Made by a program: the position numbers and the translations under genes | Assembly (NCBI RefSeq): GCF_000368045.1 | Contig: NZ_KB849236.1 | Span: 851,731-915,730, forward strand | DNA from: Acinetobacter johnsonii CIP 64.6 | GTDB lineage: Bacteria; Pseudomonadota; Gammaproteobacteria; Pseudomonadales; Moraxellaceae | DNA length: 64,000 nt | Reading direction: 5' to 3' | Notes under the pieces: model-generated | Database searches by the model: none | Seen by the model: only the letters and a program-made list of their open reading frames with translations | What the model was told of the DNA's origin: nothing | In this document: positions 32,028 through 41,446 of the stretch, piece by piece | Position numbering within the stretch: the stretch's first letter is position 1 | How the letters are laid out: each line of letters starts with the position of its first letter

Positions 32028-32063
32028 GAAATTTGGAAAGCAGTGAGATGCTTTTCAAATTTC
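32028..32063. other. Long inverted repeat (15-bp arms) between acetyltransferase and protease genes
   Basis: GAAATTTGGAAAGCA (32028-32042) and TGCTTTTCAAATTTC (32049-32063) are inverted copies with one G:T mismatch and a 6-nt loop. No T-run follows on the plus strand; on the minus strand the stem is followed by TCTTTTTT, like a terminator for leftward transcription. It may also act in the 5' region of the protease mRNA. Confidence 0.6.
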
Positions 32064-32111
32064 CAGCAAATTACTCGGGTTTTCAGCGTGAAATCTTTTG
32101 ACAACTAAAGC

Positions 32112-32117
32112 TATAAT
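32112..32117 (+). promoter_or_regulatory. Likely -10 element of the M16 protease gene
   Basis: A perfect TATAAT lies 35 bp before the start codon. TTGACA at 32098-32103 is only 8 bp upstream and cannot serve as its -35. With 17-bp spacing the -35 would be TGAAAT (32089-32094), a weak match. Confidence 0.4.
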
Positions 32118-32151
32118 GCAGGCAGTGTATTAATTATTGTTAGGAGATCAC

Positions 32152-35091
32152 ATGACTGTAGATGTCACTGAAACCATTTCTCAAACTGTACATCCTGCGT
32201 TTCAGTTGGTACGTCAACACCATGTTGAAGCTTTAGACATTTTAGTGTCTGAATATAAACATAAAGTCACTGGGGCAGTGCATTATCACTTGGCCACCAA
32301 TCATGATGAAAATGTATTCTTGGTTGCATTTCGCACCCAACCTATGGATTCAAAAGGCGAAGCGCATATTTTAGAACACACAGCACTGTGTGGTTCGGAA
32401 AAATTCCCTGTTCGTGATCCGTTCTTTTTAATGATTCGTCGCTCACTGAATACTTTTATGAACGCCTTTACTGCGGCGGACTGGACAGCGTATCCATTTG
32501 CGACTCAGAATAAAAAAGATTTCCAAAATTTACTCGAAGTGTATTTAGATGCTGCTTTTGCAGCCAATTTGAATCCGTTGGATTTTGCCCAAGAAGGGAT
32601 CCGCATTGAGCTTGAAAACGGTGAGCCTGTTTATAAAGGTGTGGTTTTCAACGAAATGAAAGGGGCAATGAGTTCTCCTTCAGACCAGTTGTATCATCAG
32701 TTAGCGCATCACTTATTCCCTGAAACCACTTACCACTACAACTCAGGTGGCGACCCTAAAGATATTCCGGACTTGACTTATCCTGAGTTAGTGGATTTCT
32801 ACAAGTCACATTATCACCCAAGTAACGCAGTTTTCATGACCTTTGGTAATGAGCCTGCTTACAATCTACAAGAGCAGTTTGAAACTTTAGCCTTGGCGAA
32901 GTTTTCAAAAGGTGAAACGCTCTTTTCTAAAGAAGAGCGACGCCTGACTGCGCCGCTAGAAGTGACCGAAACCTATGCGGTAGATGCAGAAGATTTAAAA
33001 GACAAAACTTATCACATTATTTCGTGGTTATTGCCTAAAGCCAGTGAGATAAAACTACGCCTAGGTATGCGTCTTGTCGAAGGTGTATTGTTAGAAGATT
33101 CGGCTTCTCCGTTACGTCATTACCTTGAGACCTGTGGTTATGCACAGTCTACTGGCCCGATTATGGGAGTAGATGATTCAAATTATGAAATGACATTCTA
33201 CTGTGGCGTACAGGGTTCAAACCCTGAACATACAGCTGAGTTTAAAGCAGGTGTGTTTAAGGTTTTAGAAGACGTCGCTTCAAAACCTGTTGATCAAAAC
33301 ATGGTCGATGCGATTTTACATCAAATTGAATTGCACCAACGTGAAATCAATGGCGATGGTATGCCTTATGGTCTAAGCCTGATTTTAAATGGTTTGGGCA
33401 GTGCGATTCACCACAGCGACCCAGTCACTGTATGGGATGTGGACTCAGCCATTGCTGCGGTAAAAGAAGAATTGAAAGATCCAATGTGGTTGTCAAACTT
33501 AATCAAAACCTATTTGATTGATAACCCGCACCGTGTACAAATGACTTTGGTGCCTGATGCCAATAAATCTGCAGTGGAAGCGGCGGCAGAAAAAGCACGT
33601 TTAGCCGAAATTGGTGCACAGCTAACAGGAGCTGAAAAAGCAGAAATTGAAGCACAAACTGAAGCACTTAAAGTCCGTCAAGATACCCCAGATGACCTTA
33701 ACCTTCTGCCAAAAGTGGGCTTGGAAGATGTGCCTGCTGAACTGCAAATTGTACAAGGGCAGTTGCGCGAGATTATCTCAAATCGTATCGATTATCCGTT
33801 GAATCTTTATCATGCGGGTACGAACGGTATTTACTACAACCAAGTGCTGATCCAGATTCCGCAAGATGTAGTGCAGTCACCTTACTTTAACTTGCTGTCC
33901 ATTTTGATGGGTGAAGTCGGTGCAGGTCAGTATGACTATCTTGAACTACAACAACTACAAACTGCGGTGAGTGGTGGTTTAGGTATGGGTGCCTCTTTGC
34001 GCTCTCAAGTGAATGATAAAAATCAAATCAGTGCATGGTTAACGCTGACCACAAAATCGTTGGTGAGTAATTTTGACAGTATTGCTTTGTTAAAATTGGC
34101 GTTTGAACAACTCCGTTTTGACGAAAAAGATCGCATTGTTGAGTTATTGCAACAACGTAAAACGCGTTGGGCATCACGTCTTTCAGGTTCAGGCCACAGT
34201 TATGCCATGCAAATTGCAGGACGTAACCACAGTGCTTTGGCAAAACGTGATTATCACAACACAGGCTTGGGCGCATTAAACTGGTTAGGTGATCTGGTCA
34301 GCCGTATTGAAAAAGATGCAGCAGTTTATGATGATTTGATCAATGAATTAAAAGCGATTCATTTAAAACTGTTACAAGCACCGAAACAGTTCTTGTTGGT
34401 CTGTGAAGAACATCAGTCAGACCGTTTGGTTGAAGAAGTTCAAAATGTGTGGGACAAGTTAGCTATTCCTGAACATACTGTAAGTTTGAAAACGGCTGAG
34501 CAGATCGATACCGATGCATATGAGGCGTGGTTAATTCAAGCCAATGTTCAATTCTGTTCATCGGCTTATCAAGCTGTTGAGGTGTCACATCCAGATGCTG
34601 CACCGCTGATGGTGCTGGCAGCGTACTTGCGTAATGGTTTCTTACACAGTGCAATTCGTGAAAAAGGTGGGGCTTATGGTGGTGGCGCAAGTTATGACGG
34701 CAATGCATGTTCATTCCGCTTCTATAGCTACCGTGATCCGCGTTTGGCTGAAACTTTTAATGACTTTGAAGCCAGTGTGCAATGGTTGCTCAATACTGAG
34801 CAAAAACCACATCAGCTTGAAGAAGCAATTTTAGGTTTGATTGCGGGTATGGACAAACCAGGTTCACCAGCGGGTGAAGCGATTACGGCATGTTATGCAC
34901 TTTTACATGCACGTACACCAGCCTTCCGTAAGCAGTTACGTAGCCGTCTTTTGGCTGTGAGTTTAGAGGACTTGCAACGTGTGGCGGTACAATACTTGCT
35001 TGAACAAAAACCAACGAAAGCCGTGGTTGCACCTATGGCGAAGCGTGATACTTTAATTGAGTTAGGTTTTAGTATTCAACAAGTTCAGTAA
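32152..35091 (+). CDS. M16 family zinc metalloprotease (PreP/presequence-protease type)
   Basis: A 979-residue, two-half clamshell protease. The inverted zinc motif HxxEH is at 72-76 (HILEH) and the distal ligand is Glu168 in VFNEMKG, the M16C arrangement. The C-terminal half holds the arginine/tyrosine region REKGGAYGGGASYD that completes the active site in this group. Length matches bacterial and organelle PreP enzymes (about 970), which degrade loose peptides. No signal peptide, so cytoplasmic. TAGGAG lies 5 bases before the ATG; an in-frame TTG at 32137 has none. It precedes pldA by 17 bp, likely co-transcribed. Confidence 0.9.
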   Translation: MTVDVTETISQTVHPAFQLVRQHHVEALDILVSEYKHKVTGAVHYHLATNHDENVFLVAFRTQPMDSKGEAHILEHTALCGSEKFPVRDPFFLMIRRSLNTFMNAFTAADWTAYPFATQNKKDFQNLLEVYLDAAFAANLNPLDFAQEGIRIELENGEPVYKGVVFNEMKGAMSSPSDQLYHQLAHHLFPETTYHYNSGGDPKDIPDLTYPELVDFYKSHYHPSNAVFMTFGNEPAYNLQEQFETLALAKFSKGETLFSKEERRLTAPLEVTETYAVDAEDLKDKTYHIISWLLPKASEIKLRLGMRLVEGVLLEDSASPLRHYLETCGYAQSTGPIMGVDDSNYEMTFYCGVQGSNPEHTAEFKAGVFKVLEDVASKPVDQNMVDAILHQIELHQREINGDGMPYGLSLILNGLGSAIHHSDPVTVWDVDSAIAAVKEELKDPMWLSNLIKTYLIDNPHRVQMTLVPDANKSAVEAAAEKARLAEIGAQLTGAEKAEIEAQTEALKVRQDTPDDLNLLPKVGLEDVPAELQIVQGQLREIISNRIDYPLNLYHAGTNGIYYNQVLIQIPQDVVQSPYFNLLSILMGEVGAGQYDYLELQQLQTAVSGGLGMGASLRSQVNDKNQISAWLTLTTKSLVSNFDSIALLKLAFEQLRFDEKDRIVELLQQRKTRWASRLSGSGHSYAMQIAGRNHSALAKRDYHNTGLGALNWLGDLVSRIEKDAAVYDDLINELKAIHLKLLQAPKQFLLVCEEHQSDRLVEEVQNVWDKLAIPEHTVSLKTAEQIDTDAYEAWLIQANVQFCSSAYQAVEVSHPDAAPLMVLAAYLRNGFLHSAIREKGGAYGGGASYDGNACSFRFYSYRDPRLAETFNDFEASVQWLLNTEQKPHQLEEAILGLIAGMDKPGSPAGEAITACYALLHARTPAFRKQLRSRLLAVSLEDLQRVAVQYLLEQKPTKAVVAPMAKRDTLIELGFSIQQVQ

Positions 35092-35108
35092 AACAATAAG
35101 AGGGTCGT

Positions 35109-36254
35109 ATGGCGTTCAAATCATTTGAGCGTTCAACTTTAGTACTGAGCATGACTGTGCTCACTACTTTGGGTGTCGCTAAAACACATGCACAAATTTC
35201 CGAAGTACCTGCAACTCCTGCAACAGCCGAGGCATGTGTTGCATTCGCATCGAATGCAGACCGTTTGGCTTGTTATGATGCATTATTCAAAATTCCTGAA
35301 GCAGTAAAGCCACGCATTGTTTCTGAGCAACGTGCAGCCATGGAAATTGCGCCAGAACCTGAAAATATTACAGGGAAAATTGCACAAGGTGTGAGCTCTG
35401 TTTTCGCTTCTGAAGGTCCTAAAATATCCCCGAATTTATCTTTAATGGATAGCCGTTGGGAGCTTTCACCCGAAAGTAAATTAGGGACTTGGAATATTCG
35501 TGCTTATCAACCTGTGTACTTAATGCCTGGTTTTTGGACGACAGATAAAAATGAACGTCCATCGAGCCCAAATGAAAACAATACTGTAAATGCCGATCGA
35601 GAGCAAAACCTGAAGTCGATGGAAGCGAAATTTCAACTGTCTTTAAAAACCAAAGCAGTCGAGAACTTATTTGGAGACAATGGCGATGTTTGGTTGGGTT
35701 ATACCCAGTCTTCTCGTTGGCAGGTGTATAACGGTGAAGAATCACGTCCGTTCCGTGAAACCAACTATGAGCCTGAAGCCAGTTTGGTTTTCCGTACCAA
35801 TTATGAACTGTTGGGTTTAAATGGTCGCTTACTGGGATTAACTTTCAACCACCAGTCTAATGGTCGTTCCGATCCGCTGTCGCGTAGTTGGAACCGTGTC
35901 ATGTTGAATGTGGGTTTTGAAAGAGACAACTTTGCGCTCATGCTGCGCCCTTGGTACCGTCTAGATGAAGATGCAGATAATGATAATAACCCTGATATTA
36001 AGGATTATGTCGGACGGGGTGATTTAACAGCATTCTATCGTTGGAATGAACATGATTTTTCACTCATGCTACGTCATAGTTTAAAAGGTGGCGATGACGC
36101 GCGCGGTGCTGCACAGTTTGACTGGGCTTTTCCTATTTCAGGGAAGTTGCGTGGCCATTTCCAGTTGTTTGATGGTTATGGCGAAAGCTTAATTGATTAT
36201 AACCACCGAGCGACTTATGTGGGCTTGGGTGTGTCCTTAATGAATTGGTACTAA
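35109..36254 (+). CDS. pldA: Outer-membrane phospholipase A1
   Basis: A 381-residue precursor with a signal peptide (MAFKSFERSTLVLSMTVLTT, cleavage probably after THA at about 28). The catalytic triad is present with exact E. coli spacing: His248, Ser250 and Asn262 in FNHQSNGRSDPLSRSWNR, matching His142/Ser144/Asn156. The end GYGESLIDYNHRATYVGLGV is the OMPLA C-terminal barrel strand. It degrades phospholipids that reach the outer leaflet. Compared with E. coli (289) it has a ~95-residue N-terminal extension containing ACVAFASNADRLACYDALF, a segment found in many proteobacterial OMPLA proteins. Ends at a strong terminator. Confidence 0.93.
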   Translation: MAFKSFERSTLVLSMTVLTTLGVAKTHAQISEVPATPATAEACVAFASNADRLACYDALFKIPEAVKPRIVSEQRAAMEIAPEPENITGKIAQGVSSVFASEGPKISPNLSLMDSRWELSPESKLGTWNIRAYQPVYLMPGFWTTDKNERPSSPNENNTVNADREQNLKSMEAKFQLSLKTKAVENLFGDNGDVWLGYTQSSRWQVYNGEESRPFRETNYEPEASLVFRTNYELLGLNGRLLGLTFNHQSNGRSDPLSRSWNRVMLNVGFERDNFALMLRPWYRLDEDADNDNNPDIKDYVGRGDLTAFYRWNEHDFSLMLRHSLKGGDDARGAAQFDWAFPISGKLRGHFQLFDGYGESLIDYNHRATYVGLGVSLMNWY

Positions 36255-36261
36255 TTTAGAG

Positions 36262-36300
36262 ACATAAAAAAACCACGTTTGATACGTGGTTTTTTTATGT
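36262..36300. terminator. Bidirectional intrinsic terminator
   Basis: A perfect 17-bp stem pairs 36262-36278 with 36284-36300 (core ACCACGT / ACGTGGT) around a 5-nt loop, with A and T runs. It separates the convergent pldA and ktrB genes. Confidence 0.92.
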
Positions 36301-36316
36301 TTAAGTGTTAGGTGTT

Positions 36317-37666
36317 TTAACCAATTTGAATATCGGCAGTTGGATGTTTTAAACGGCTCTTTTTTGGCGTCGCAATCAGGTAGGCCAGTGTTAAAGGACC
36401 TAAACGACCTGCAAACATCAAGAGCATCAGGATAAATAAACTTGCAGGTTGAAGTTCACCCGTGATGCCACGTGACAAACCGACAGTACAAGCAGCGGAA
36501 ATAGCTTCAAATAACAAATCCATAAACTGATGATTAGGTTCGATTAAAGATAAACTAAAGATGCCTAAGAAAATAAGTGCTGCGGTAATAGAGACGACAG
36601 CCATCGCCTTAAAAGAGGTTTTTTGAGAAACAGAGTGATTGAACACACGAATTTCATCTTCGCGTCGAAGGAAGCTAATCACGCTGAGTAAAACAATAAT
36701 AAAAGTACCTACTTTAATCCCGCCTGCGGTACTCATCGAGCCGCCCCCAATGAACATCAGTAACATGGTCACGAGGGTCGAGGCATCTTTCATTTGTGCC
36801 AAATCAAGACTGTTAAAGCCTGATGAACGAGGCACGGTGGCATGGAACCATGCATTTAAAGCTTGGTCACCTAAGCTCATTGGCGCTAAGGTGAGGGGAT
36901 TGTTCGATTCAATTGCCCATAAAAGAACAAAAGCTATCAGGTTCAAGCCTGCAATGGTGGATAAAATCAGTTTGCTATTGGTACTTAAGCCTTTCCAGCG
37001 CTTGCTGCGCTTAATGTCCATTAACACCACAAAACCTGTCCCACCAATGATATATAGCATACTGATGGTAAAGGTAATGAGATACTGACCCGAGAAGTTC
37101 ATTAGACTGTTGGGAAACAGTGAAAAGCCACCATTGTTAAATGCGGATACACTATAAAAAGCCGCATAAAACAGAGCTTGATTGAAATTGTAATCTTCTA
37201 ACCATGCAATGGTCAAAATAACCGTGCCGATCGCCTCAAAAAATAAGGAATATAGCAGTACACCTTTAATGGTGAAGGATACTTTGGATAAGCTGGTTTG
37301 ACCAATGGTCTCTTGCGCCATGATTTGTTGCTTTAAACCGAGTTTGGTCGACAGACTCAGTGCGGCTAAAATTGCAAAAGTCATAAAGCCTAAGCCACCA
37401 ATTTGAATCAGTAGCATGATGATGATTTTACCTGTTACGGTAAAAGTTTCACCGACATTCACCACAGACAGTCCCGTAATGGTGACTGCTGAGCTGGCGG
37501 TGAACAAAGAGTTAATCCAACTGAGTTCACCGTAGTGTGAAATGGGTAACTTTAATAATAGAGTCCCAATAATAATAAAGCTCAAAAAACCCAAAGCCAG
37601 CAGGCTGGGCGGGCTTAAATTAATGGTGCTGTTTTTTGGGGTTTGCCATTCTTTGACTTTTTTCAT
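36317..37666 (-). CDS. ktrB: Ktr-type potassium uptake channel subunit KtrB
   Basis: A 449-residue Trk/Ktr/HKT superfamily transporter with four M-P-M repeats. The four selectivity-filter regions are visible: ITGLSVVN, FNNGGFSLF, RSSGFNSL and CTVGLSRG. Length (about 450) fits KtrB better than TrkH (483). KtrB forms dimers on an octameric KtrA ring and imports K+ coupled to Na+. The start overlaps the ktrA stop by 4 nt, so the two subunits are translationally coupled. Confidence 0.93.
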   Translation of the reverse strand: MKKVKEWQTPKNSTINLSPPSLLALGFLSFIIIGTLLLKLPISHYGELSWINSLFTASSAVTITGLSVVNVGETFTVTGKIIIMLLIQIGGLGFMTFAILAALSLSTKLGLKQQIMAQETIGQTSLSKVSFTIKGVLLYSLFFEAIGTVILTIAWLEDYNFNQALFYAAFYSVSAFNNGGFSLFPNSLMNFSGQYLITFTISMLYIIGGTGFVVLMDIKRSKRWKGLSTNSKLILSTIAGLNLIAFVLLWAIESNNPLTLAPMSLGDQALNAWFHATVPRSSGFNSLDLAQMKDASTLVTMLLMFIGGGSMSTAGGIKVGTFIIVLLSVISFLRREDEIRVFNHSVSQKTSFKAMAVVSITAALIFLGIFSLSLIEPNHQFMDLLFEAISAACTVGLSRGITGELQPASLFILMLLMFAGRLGPLTLAYLIATPKKSRLKHPTADIQIG

Positions 37667-38316
37667 GATTTGAACCGTGCTGAAAGACGACGTAATGTTT
37701 CAACTAAACCTTCAACAACTAGAATATCACCCACTTGTAAAATTAAATTGGGGTCAATGCTGTACAAAATGTCTTTGCCACGTTTATGGAGTAATGTTTT
37801 CAAATCAGGTGCTTGATCCATCAGTTGGCGGAAGCGAGTCCCTTGTAGTTTTTCATCAATTTCAATTTTGACGATATAGTGATTATCTTCAAGCGCCATA
37901 TAGCGACTGACCATGGGATAGCATAAAGACTGCGCAATCCGCACGCCCATGTCTTCTTCAGGGTGAATAATTTTACTAATCCCTAAATGGCTTAAAATCA
38001 TATGGTGTGACTTTGATTTGGCTTTGACCCAAATTTTTTCAACCCCAATATTTTTGAGGTGCAGCACACACAAAATACTGGCTTCAATATTTTCACCAAT
38101 TGCGACCACCACGGCATCGCAGTTTTTAATATTTAATTCATCGAGGACATGTTCATCTGTTGCGTCGGCGATGACAGCATGGGTCACCTGCTCAGAAATA
38201 TTTTCAACATATTTTTTTTCACTATCGATACCAATGACATCATGTCCCAGTTCAATGAGTTGAGTTGCAACTGTGGCTCCAAAGCTTCCTAAACCAATCA
38301 CTGCAAATTGTGCCAT
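37663..38316 (-). CDS. ktrA: Ktr potassium uptake regulatory subunit KtrA
   Basis: A 217-residue cytoplasmic gating subunit. Residues 1-135 are the RCK_N Rossmann domain with FAVIGLGSFGATVA and the acidic ribose-binding end IGIDSEKKYVE. Residues 140-217 are the RCK_C (TrkA_C) domain ending QVGDILVVEGLVETLRRL. KtrA binds ATP/ADP or NAD(H) to open KtrB. First gene of ktrAB; the 150-bp gap to the divergent acidic protein gene must hold its promoter. Confidence 0.93.
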   Translation of the reverse strand: MAQFAVIGLGSFGATVATQLIELGHDVIGIDSEKKYVENISEQVTHAVIADATDEHVLDELNIKNCDAVVVAIGENIEASILCVLHLKNIGVEKIWVKAKSKSHHMILSHLGISKIIHPEEDMGVRIAQSLCYPMVSRYMALEDNHYIVKIEIDEKLQGTRFRQLMDQAPDLKTLLHKRGKDILYSIDPNLILQVGDILVVEGLVETLRRLSARFKS

Positions 38317-38466
38317 GTCATCTTTCCTTTAAATTTTTTTATACGTCGATTGTTAACGAATGTTGTGCCAAATTTCACAAGATGTCATCTTTATACAGAC
38401 ACGCTATTTTCGATCAACCGCGCTTTGCCTTATACCAATATATCACTCATCCAAAGGAGTATATAA

Positions 38467-38961
38467 ATGCGGAAGACACTGTATGAATCCCTGAGGGTCG
38501 CGTTTCCAGAATTGAATGATACCGCAATTCCAGAAGAACAAGATGAGTTCGAGCACTTTGTACGTTGGTTGAATAGCTATTATTCAAACATTCAAAAAAT
38601 AGAACTCGATGATTTTCGACAAAATGGTATTGATGAATGCCATCGCCTCCAACAGCTAGGTATTGACTTAGATGAGCTGAAAAACCAAATTAATGATGAT
38701 ATGGCGTCTTTTTATCAAATGTATGACAGTGAGGAAGAAGAAACCTCAGACATGCATGGTTATGATTTTGAGTTTAGTTTTGATGTTATTTTTAACCACA
38801 TTAAAATTTTTATTGAGCCTTATGAACTCAGTTTGCTGGTTATTGAGCGGGAAACTCCCTATTGGTTGTTGGTGCCGCATAATGATGAGCTGATCGATAG
38901 AATTATTGTTACGTATAACCACACGTTTGGTGATGAAGAGCCGATGCAGCTCATAGAATAA
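38467..38961 (+). CDS. Acidic hypothetical protein
   Basis: A 164-residue, very acidic soluble protein (for example MYDSEEEETSDMHGYDFEF). There is no signal peptide or membrane helix. The pattern alternates helical (EDEFEHFVRWLNSYYSNI-like) and beta-rich parts (SLLVIERETPYWLLVPHND). AAAGGAG lies 7 bases before the ATG, so it is well translated. I do not recognise a characterised family. It diverges from ktrAB and ends at its own terminator, so it is a single-gene unit. Confidence 0.7.
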   Translation: MRKTLYESLRVAFPELNDTAIPEEQDEFEHFVRWLNSYYSNIQKIELDDFRQNGIDECHRLQQLGIDLDELKNQINDDMASFYQMYDSEEEETSDMHGYDFEFSFDVIFNHIKIFIEPYELSLLVIERETPYWLLVPHNDELIDRIIVTYNHTFGDEEPMQLIE

Positions 38962-38983
38962 AACCGCCTCGAAGGGCGGTTTT
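38960..38983. terminator. Bidirectional intrinsic terminator
   Basis: AAAACCGCC (38960-38968) pairs with GGCGGTTTT (38975-38983) around TCGAAG. It starts inside the stop codon of the acidic protein gene and faces the ilvA 3' end. Confidence 0.8.
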
Positions 38984-39001
38984 ATGTATGTATTGAATCT
39001 T

Positions 39002-40540
39002 TTATTTTAAGAAACGTTGATAACCTAGGTTATTGGTAATTTCTTCATATGGATACGAAATACTTTCTAAAGTTTCAATCAAACCATCTGGGTTTTGTTT
39101 CGCATCACTTGCTTCTAAACCTACAAGGACACGACCTTCCGCTGCACCGTGGTTACGGTAGTGGAATAGGGTAATGTTATGTGTAGGGCCAAGGCGTTCG
39201 AGGAACATTAACAGAGCACCTGGACGTTCAGGGAACTCAACACGGAACAAACGCTCATTTTCAAGATCTGCATGACCACCAATCAGGTAGCGAATATGCA
39301 GTTTTGCTACTTCATCATCAGATAAGTCATCGACATCGAACTGAGTTTTGAGTGCTTCAAAAATATCATGACGCTCTTTTTCACCGCCTTTTAAGCTAAT
39401 GCCGACAAAGACTTGCGCTGCACTGGCATCGCTCGCACGATAGTTAAACTCGGTGATATTACGGCCCTGTAGCGCTCGGCAGAAATTCAGGAATGAACCT
39501 TTTTTCTCTGGAATGGTCACAGCAAAAATAGCTTCTTTGCGTTCACCCAATTCAGTACGTTCTGCAATATAACGTAAACGGTCAAAGTTCATGTTTGCAC
39601 CACATACAATTGAGACGATGTTTTGCCCAATTAGCTCGTGTGTTTCAACATATTTTTTAATCCCTGCTAAGGCCATCGCACCCGATGGTTCAACGATGCT
39701 ACGACATTCATCATAGGTGTCTTTAATTGCGGCACAAATTTCATCTGTATTGACTAAAACTACTTCACGCTCAACGAGCGGGCCTGAGTTATCTGACTTT
39801 TGTAGTTGAATCACTTCAAATGGTTTTTCACCAATCTGTGCTACAGCTGTGCCATCAGCAAATAAGCCGACTTGAGGCAGTACAACACGTTCACCTGCTT
39901 CAAATGCAGCTTTTAAACAAGCAGATTCGTCATATTCAACTGGAATGACTTTGACATGTGGTGCAACATCGCCTAAGTAGGCTGCTACACCAGCAATTAA
40001 ACCACCGCCACCAACAGCGACGAAGACATAGTCGACATCGCGCCATTGGCGCAAAATTTCATTGCCAATCGTGCCTTGACCTGCCATGACCAGTTCATCG
40101 TCATAGGGTGGAATAAAACTCATACCGTCTTCTGCAGCACGTTGAATTGCATATTTGTTGGCAACATCAAAAGAGTCGCCATGGAGAACTACTTCACCGC
40201 CTAAGCGTTTGACTGCCTGAACTTTAATATCTGGGGTGGTTTTCGGCATCACAATAATGGCGCGAATCCCGAGTTTTTTACCTGACAGTGCTACACCTTG
40301 GGCATGGTTGCCAGCAGACGCAGTAATCACGCCACGTTCAAGTTGGGCTCTAGGGAGTTGGCTAATGCGGTTATAGGCACCGCGCAGCTTAAATGAAAAG
40401 ACTGGTTGTAAGTCTTCACGTTTAAAACGAATGTTGTTATTGAGTTTCTCACTAATTCGAGGTGCCGCTTCGAGTGGAGTTTCGATTGCAACATCGTAGA
40501 CTGTTGCTTGTAATATTTGTCGAACCAAACGAGACAGCAT
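39002..40540 (-). CDS. ilvA: Threonine ammonia-lyase, biosynthetic
   Basis: A 512-residue PLP enzyme (E. coli 514) that deaminates threonine to 2-oxobutanoate, the first step to isoleucine. PLP lysine is Lys51 in FSFKLRGAYN. SAGNHAQGVA and VAVGGGGLIAGVA bind phosphate and cofactor. The C-terminal ~190 residues hold two ACT-like regulatory repeats (starting EAIFAVTIPEKKGSF and FRVEFPERPGALL), so it is the isoleucine-inhibited form rather than the short catabolic one. It diverges from rpiA with 107 bp between. No leader peptide is seen. Confidence 0.96.
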   Translation of the reverse strand: MLSRLVRQILQATVYDVAIETPLEAAPRISEKLNNNIRFKREDLQPVFSFKLRGAYNRISQLPRAQLERGVITASAGNHAQGVALSGKKLGIRAIIVMPKTTPDIKVQAVKRLGGEVVLHGDSFDVANKYAIQRAAEDGMSFIPPYDDELVMAGQGTIGNEILRQWRDVDYVFVAVGGGGLIAGVAAYLGDVAPHVKVIPVEYDESACLKAAFEAGERVVLPQVGLFADGTAVAQIGEKPFEVIQLQKSDNSGPLVEREVVLVNTDEICAAIKDTYDECRSIVEPSGAMALAGIKKYVETHELIGQNIVSIVCGANMNFDRLRYIAERTELGERKEAIFAVTIPEKKGSFLNFCRALQGRNITEFNYRASDASAAQVFVGISLKGGEKERHDIFEALKTQFDVDDLSDDEVAKLHIRYLIGGHADLENERLFRVEFPERPGALLMFLERLGPTHNITLFHYRNHGAAEGRVLVGLEASDAKQNPDGLIETLESISYPYEEITNNLGYQRFLK

Positions 40541-40647
40541 GTTAATTTCCCATTTAACAGTTTAAAATAGAGGATCATTGTAACAAACCCCTGTACATTT
40601 GGGCTGTAAAATCAGCAACAAATGTCAAAAAATAGTTGAGCCAAATT

Positions 40648-41319
40648 ATGAGTCTGTATGCTACCCAAGATGAAAAAAAGCAAGCTGCTGCAAAAGCTGC
40701 CTTAAAGCACTTACCTAAAGGTGGCATTTTAGGGGTGGGTACAGGCAGCACCGTCAATTTCTTAATTGAACTTTTACCTGAGCTTCAGCTTGAAGCGGCT
40801 GTGGCAAGTTCAGAAGCAACGGCTGAGCGCTTAAAAAAATTAGGCATTGAAGTGGTTGATATGAACTCTGTGGGCGGTTTAGATGCCTATGTAGATGGTG
40901 CAGATGAAATTGACCGTCATATGCATATGATTAAAGGTGGTGGGGCTGCACTTACTCGCGAGAAAATTGTAGCTTCAATTGCGAGAAAATTTGTTTGTAT
41001 CGTTGATGACTCTAAGTGGGTCGATCAATTAGGCCGTGACTTCCCACTTCCGATTGAAGTGATTCCTATGGCACGTTCGGCTGTGGCACGTAAAATTGTA
41101 GCGCTCGGTGGTGATCCTGCTTACCGTGAAGGCGTGGTGACGGATAACGGTAATGTGATTTTAGATGTTTATAACCTGAATATTTTAAATGCGCTTGAGC
41201 TTGAAAAAACCATTAACGACATTCCAGGTGTGGTGTGTAATGGTATTTTTGCAATCAATAAAGCAGATGTGGCAGTTGTTGCAACAGACAGTGGTATTGA
41301 AGAGCGTACCGCGGTTTAA
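40648..41319 (+). CDS. rpiA: Ribose-5-phosphate isomerase A
   Basis: A 223-residue enzyme (E. coli 219) interconverting ribose-5-phosphate and ribulose-5-phosphate. It has [15 protein letters not shown], the catalytic region [11 protein letters not shown], and [14 protein letters not shown]. The ATG at 40648 was chosen over an in-frame TTG at 40636. The ilvA-rpiA divergent arrangement is near that in E. coli, where the genes are distinct units. It is followed by an intergenic repeat. Confidence 0.96.
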   Translation: MSLYATQDEKKQAAAKAALKHLPKGGILGVGTGSTVNFLIELLPELQLEAAVASSEATAERLKKLGIEVVDMNSVGGLDAYVDGADEIDRHMHMIKGGGAALTREKIVASIARKFVCIVDDSKWVDQLGRDFPLPIEVIPMARSAVARKIVALGGDPAYREGVVTDNGNVILDVYNLNILNALELEKTINDIPGVVCNGIFAINKADVAVVATDSGIEERTAV

Positions 41320-41390
41320 TTTTAAATCTTCCCTGAGCTCTTCTTTGAAAAAGAGGGGCTAAAAGCAAAAACATTTTTATCTTATGTTTT

Positions 41391-41422
41391 TCTCCCTCCT
41401 TTCAAAAGGAGGGTCGGGAGGA
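41391..41422. repeat. Interspersed palindromic repeat, copy 2
   Basis: The stem CCCTCCTT (41394-41401) / AAGGAGGG (41406-41413) is followed by TCGGGAGGA. It has the same design as 2426-2460. A further imperfect hairpin with CTCTT / AAGAG arms lies just upstream near 41339-41355. It lies between rpiA and the YgjP-like gene and may act in rpiA termination. Confidence 0.45.
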
Positions 41423-41446
41423 TGATTCAATAAAAGAATAATATTA

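Noticed and set aside
32098..32117. TTGACA plus TATAAT as a standard promoter
   Set aside because: Spacing is 8 bp rather than about 17 bp, so they cannot be used together by sigma-70.
36639..37088. 149-residue frame opposite ktrB
   Set aside because: Antisense shadow without ribosome site or recognisable domain.
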